Of a DNA stretch of 64,000 bases, positions 61,377-64,000 are shown piece after piece. The notes beneath the pieces were generated by a model. It was not told the origin of the DNA and searched no databases. It saw nothing but the letters and a program-made list of their open reading frames with translations. The position numbers were made by a program, and so were the translations under genes. This DNA comes from Chryseobacterium polytrichastri. GTDB lineage: Bacteria; Bacteroidota; Bacteroidia; Flavobacteriales; Weeksellaceae. Position 1 is the stretch's first letter, and each line of letters begins with the position of its first letter. The DNA lies in assembly GCF_900142445.1 (NCBI RefSeq), contig NZ_FRAV01000024.1, positions 1-64,000 of the forward strand, written 5' to 3'.

Positions 61377-63143
61377 TTAATACATTTTCTCAATAATATC
61401 TGCATATTTTTTAAGAACTACATTTCTCTTGATCTTCAATGTTGGGGTAATTTCCCCTGTATTGATTTCAAATTCAGCAGGCATCAAAGTGAACTTCTTT
61501 ACCTTTTCAAAATCAGACAAATCATGTTGCAGCTCATTGATCTTATCTTTATATAAACGAATAATCTCGTCTTTTTTTACCAATTCTTCCCAGTTGGTGA
61601 ATGGAATATTATTTTTCTTAATGTAATCTTCCAGAAACTCAAAGTTAGGAACAATAAGAGCCGAAACAAATTGTCTTCCTTCTGCAATCAAAACAATTTG
61701 ACCTATATAATTATTGTTGGTCAACAAATTTTCAATCTGCTGTGGCGCAATGTATTTTCCGTTGGAAGTTTTCATCAGATCTTTGATCCTGTCTGTAATG
61801 ATCAAATTTCCTTTATCATCAATCTTTCCTGCATCACCGGTTTTAAACCAACCATCTTCTGTGAACACTTTTTGTGTTTCTTCTGGTCTGTTATAATATC
61901 CTTTCATGATGCCATTTCCTTTGGCCTGAATTTCATCATTCTCGCCAATTCTTAACTCCACCCCCGGCAAAGCTTTTCCGCTTGTTGCATGCTCAAAATG
62001 GGTCAAAGGGAAAAGCGTCAACGTAGCCGTAGTTTCTGTTAAACCATACCCAACCGTAACGTGAATTCCCACTGATTCAAAGAATTTGGTAACTTCAGGA
62101 GATACAGAAGCTCCACCACAAGGCAAGAACCATAGTCTACCTCCCATCTTTTCTTTTATTTTACTGAAAACAAGCATATTGGCAACAGATTCTTTTAGTT
62201 TTAAACCAAAAGGAATCGGGTTTGCATTTTGTCTTAATTTCCCAGTTTCCGTTCCTATTTCTAAAGCCCAATTGAAGATTTTCTTTTTTAAAGGGGAACC
62301 TTCATTCGCTTTTTCTAATACTCCGGCATATACTTTCTGGAAAAATCTTGGTACCGCGCACATCATCGTAGGCTTTACCTCTTCCAATGCTTTTGCAATG
62401 CTCTTGGGATCTTCCAGGAAATAGACTCTCGCCCCACCGTATAAGCAAAGCAGACTCCAGCATCTTTCGAAAACATGACTCAATGGTAGAAACGCCAATG
62501 AAAGTTCTTCTTCGAAGTTTTTAAACTTAAAAAATTCAAAATGAGCATCGAAAGCTTTGATAAAATTTCCGTGCGTCAACATTACTCCTTTCGGTGTTCC
62601 GGTAGTTCCTGATGTATAGATCAGCGTTGCTACATCATCATATTCTTTTTTGATGATCTCTAGTTTTGAGGAAGCTTTTGCAATAAAATCTTCCAGATAA
62701 AAACTACTGAATTCTTTTTTAATCCACACTGCTTTTTTAGAAACAATAATGGTTTGAAGATTATTTTCTTCTTTATGTAAAATATCCAAACACGCATCAT
62801 ATTGTGCCTGATCTCCCACTAAAATAATTTTAGACTGAGAATCATTGATGATATATTCTGCCTGCTCAGCATTGTTTGTTGAATAAATAGGAACCGTAAC
62901 CGCTCCGATAGACATGGCAGCCAAGTCAAAAATCATCCACTCAGAAGAATTGTCTGAATAGATGGCGACTTTATCATTTTCCTGAATTCCTGCATTTTTC
63001 AGTGCATTGGCTGTTTTGAAAATCATTTCACCAAATTTCTTCCAGCTCAATTCTTTCCAGCCTTCTTTTTTCTTAAAACCAATGGCTGATTTTACAGGAT
63101 GCTTTGCTACATTTTTATTGATAATTGCCTCTGCAAGATTCAT
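61377..63143 (-). CDS. AMP-dependent long-chain acyl-CoA synthetase
   Basis: The 588-residue adenylate-forming enzyme activates a fatty acid to acyl-CoA. The ATP-binding P-loop YTSGTTGTPKGVMLTHGN (about 176-193), the AMP-binding YGLTETTATLTLFP and the hinge TGDAGKIDDKGNLIITDRIKDLMKTSNGKYIAPQ region are intact. The size and architecture fit FadD15-type/ long-chain synthetases of Bacteroidota. It abuts the SDR gene upstream, whose stop is at 63144-63146, so they are cotranscribed. Chain-length preference is not known. Confidence 0.93.
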   Translation of the reverse strand: MNLAEAIINKNVAKHPVKSAIGFKKKEGWKELSWKKFGEMIFKTANALKNAGIQENDKVAIYSDNSSEWMIFDLAAMSIGAVTVPIYSTNNAEQAEYIINDSQSKIILVGDQAQYDACLDILHKEENNLQTIIVSKKAVWIKKEFSSFYLEDFIAKASSKLEIIKKEYDDVATLIYTSGTTGTPKGVMLTHGNFIKAFDAHFEFFKFKNFEEELSLAFLPLSHVFERCWSLLCLYGGARVYFLEDPKSIAKALEEVKPTMMCAVPRFFQKVYAGVLEKANEGSPLKKKIFNWALEIGTETGKLRQNANPIPFGLKLKESVANMLVFSKIKEKMGGRLWFLPCGGASVSPEVTKFFESVGIHVTVGYGLTETTATLTLFPLTHFEHATSGKALPGVELRIGENDEIQAKGNGIMKGYYNRPEETQKVFTEDGWFKTGDAGKIDDKGNLIITDRIKDLMKTSNGKYIAPQQIENLLTNNNYIGQIVLIAEGRQFVSALIVPNFEFLEDYIKKNNIPFTNWEELVKKDEIIRLYKDKINELQHDLSDFEKVKKFTLMPAEFEINTGEITPTLKIKRNVVLKKYADIIEKMY

Positions 63144-64000
63144 TTATTTATTCAGCTTTTTGTCGTTACTATAATTATTAAGATGAAAATCAACACTTTC
63201 CTGTACAGGAATGAATTGATAATTCAGCTTTTCTTTAATTTTTTGGTTGGAAATGGTATTCAAAGAAGTTACCGCTTCAATATTAGATCGGGTAGCCATT
63301 TTTAGTGGTGGAATTAACCATCCGAAAAAAACATTCAGCCATCTTCCCAGATTCAGTTGGGTATTAGAAAGGATTTTAGCATCTTTCAACCCTAATTTCT
63401 TTCTGATATAATTGCCCAAATCTGCATATTTCTTATTTTCAGAAATAAGAATAAACCGTTCTCCGAAAATATTCTTTTCCATTAATTCAATGGCAATTTT
63501 TGCCACATCAAAAACATCTACATAAGATGTTCCTCCCGAAAAAGTAAAGCTATTTTTTTCAAAAGTAGAAAAAAGTTCGCCACTGCTTTGTTTCCAGTTT
63601 CCACTTCCGATAATGATTCCGGGGTTGATAATAATTGTATTTAAACCTTCAGCAGACGCTCTCCAAACTTCCATTTCAGATAAATGCTTGGAAATTGCAT
63701 ACGCAGAATGTTCTATTTTGGGATTAAAATCAGACTCTTCATCCAATTCTCCTTTTTCATTAAAACCGTCTAAAACGGCAATAGAACTTACATGTAAAAA
63801 TTTCTTAACATCGGAACCATCACAGGCAAATAAAAGATTTTCTGTACCCTTAATATTTACATGGTACATCTCTTTCTCATCTTTTGGATTAAAGCTTACT
63901 TTTGCAGCGCAATGATATACCTCATCTACTCCTTTTAAAGCATCTTGCAGAGAATTGATATCATCAAAATCTACATCAATCCATTCAATTTTATTAAAAA
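63144..64000 (-). CDS. NAD-dependent epimerase/dehydratase family protein (5' end outside window)
   Basis: The reading frame stays open from the stop at 63144 to the window end, continuing past the ATG at 63869; the upstream part reads IEWIDVDFDD...VYHCAAKVSF, the usual extended-SDR segment before the catalytic part. Visible features are VSSIAVLDGF, the catalytic YAISKHLSE (Tyr-x-x-x-Lys) and INPGIIIGSG. The N-terminal NAD motif must lie beyond the window, so this is a partial gene. It could be an epimerase, dehydratase or 3-beta-HSD-like reductase. It abuts the acyl-CoA synthetase gene. Confidence 0.85.
   Translation of the reverse strand, partial: FNKIEWIDVDFDDINSLQDALKGVDEVYHCAAKVSFNPKDEKEMYHVNIKGTENLLFACDGSDVKKFLHVSSIAVLDGFNEKGELDEESDFNPKIEHSAYAISKHLSEMEVWRASAEGLNTIIINPGIIIGSGNWKQSSGELFSTFEKNSFTFSGGTSYVDVFDVAKIAIELMEKNIFGERFILISENKKYADLGNYIRKKLGLKDAKILSNTQLNLGRWLNVFFGWLIPPLKMATRSNIEAVTSLNTISNQKIKEKLNYQFIPVQESVDFHLNNYSNDKKLNK

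Noticed and set aside
1..64000. CRISPR array, tRNA, rRNA, prophage or transposase genes
   Set aside because: No regularly spaced identical repeats, no tRNA-like cloverleaf, no rRNA segment and no transposase or phage protein seen in any frame. Repeats in the BspA genes are within coding sequence and imperfect.

Overview
The window looks like chromosomal DNA of a flavobacterium close to Chryseobacterium (Bacteroidota, Weeksellaceae). The reasons are low GC, strong preference for AGA arginine codons, TAnnTTTG-type -7 promoter boxes, no evident Shine-Dalgarno sequences, and the block gldJ / porU / porV of the gliding and type IX secretion (T9SS) machinery. The window holds no rRNA, tRNA, CRISPR array, prophage or transposase gene that I can see.

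Layout. 0-1.2 kb: repeats, then DNA-3-methyladenine glycosylase I and a MazG-like protein. 1.3-7 kb: an RND efflux operon (fusion protein, pump, outer-membrane lipoprotein). 7.4-11.3 kb: a LytS/LytT-type two-component pair, an AraC regulator and a short-chain dehydrogenase. 11.4-13.7 kb: a VWA lipoprotein, a small two-cysteine exported protein and a DoxD/DoxA-like membrane protein. 13.9-19.2 kb: TetR-controlled EmrAB-TolC-type drug efflux, with a TAnnTTTG promoter overlapped by a palindromic operator and a 600-bp repeat-rich gap before the MFS gene. 19.5-30.5 kb: mostly housekeeping and envelope genes (delta' subunit, aldehyde dehydrogenase, a beta-barrel protein, LptC, AnmK, Nudix, MurF, GldJ), interrupted by a squalene-synthase-like gene with foreign codon usage.

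30.7-35.8 kb: T9SS sortase PorU and its partner PorV. 35.9-41.1 kb: FUSC transporter, phosphopantetheinyl transferase, HugZ-like protein and S-adenosylhomocysteine hydrolase. 41.4-46.6 kb: three tandem paralogues of BspA-type repeat surface proteins, each with a T9SS type A C-terminal signal, so probable clients of the nearby PorU/PorV. 46.6-57.6 kb: PurE and PurK apart from each other, an AraC regulator divergent from a quinone-oxidoreductase-like MDR enzyme, an EamA exporter starting at TTG, a Kef-type antiporter, small lipoproteins and a TauE/SafE plus DUF1634 pair. 57.2-64 kb: an NTF2 / membrane protein / VOC operon, an EEP-family enzyme, diphosphomevalonate decarboxylase, an acyl-CoA synthetase and an extended SDR cut by the window end.

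Themes: two independent tripartite efflux systems; T9SS machinery close to likely cargo; at least four kinds of short dispersed palindromic repeats in intergenic regions; and five genes whose -7-like box lies only 4-5 nt before the start codon, which suggests leaderless transcripts. No obvious new defence or biosynthetic system is visible. The best leads are the imported squalene-synthase-like gene, the BspA/T9SS cluster, the VWA / two-Cys / DoxDA cluster and the leaderless promoter pattern.
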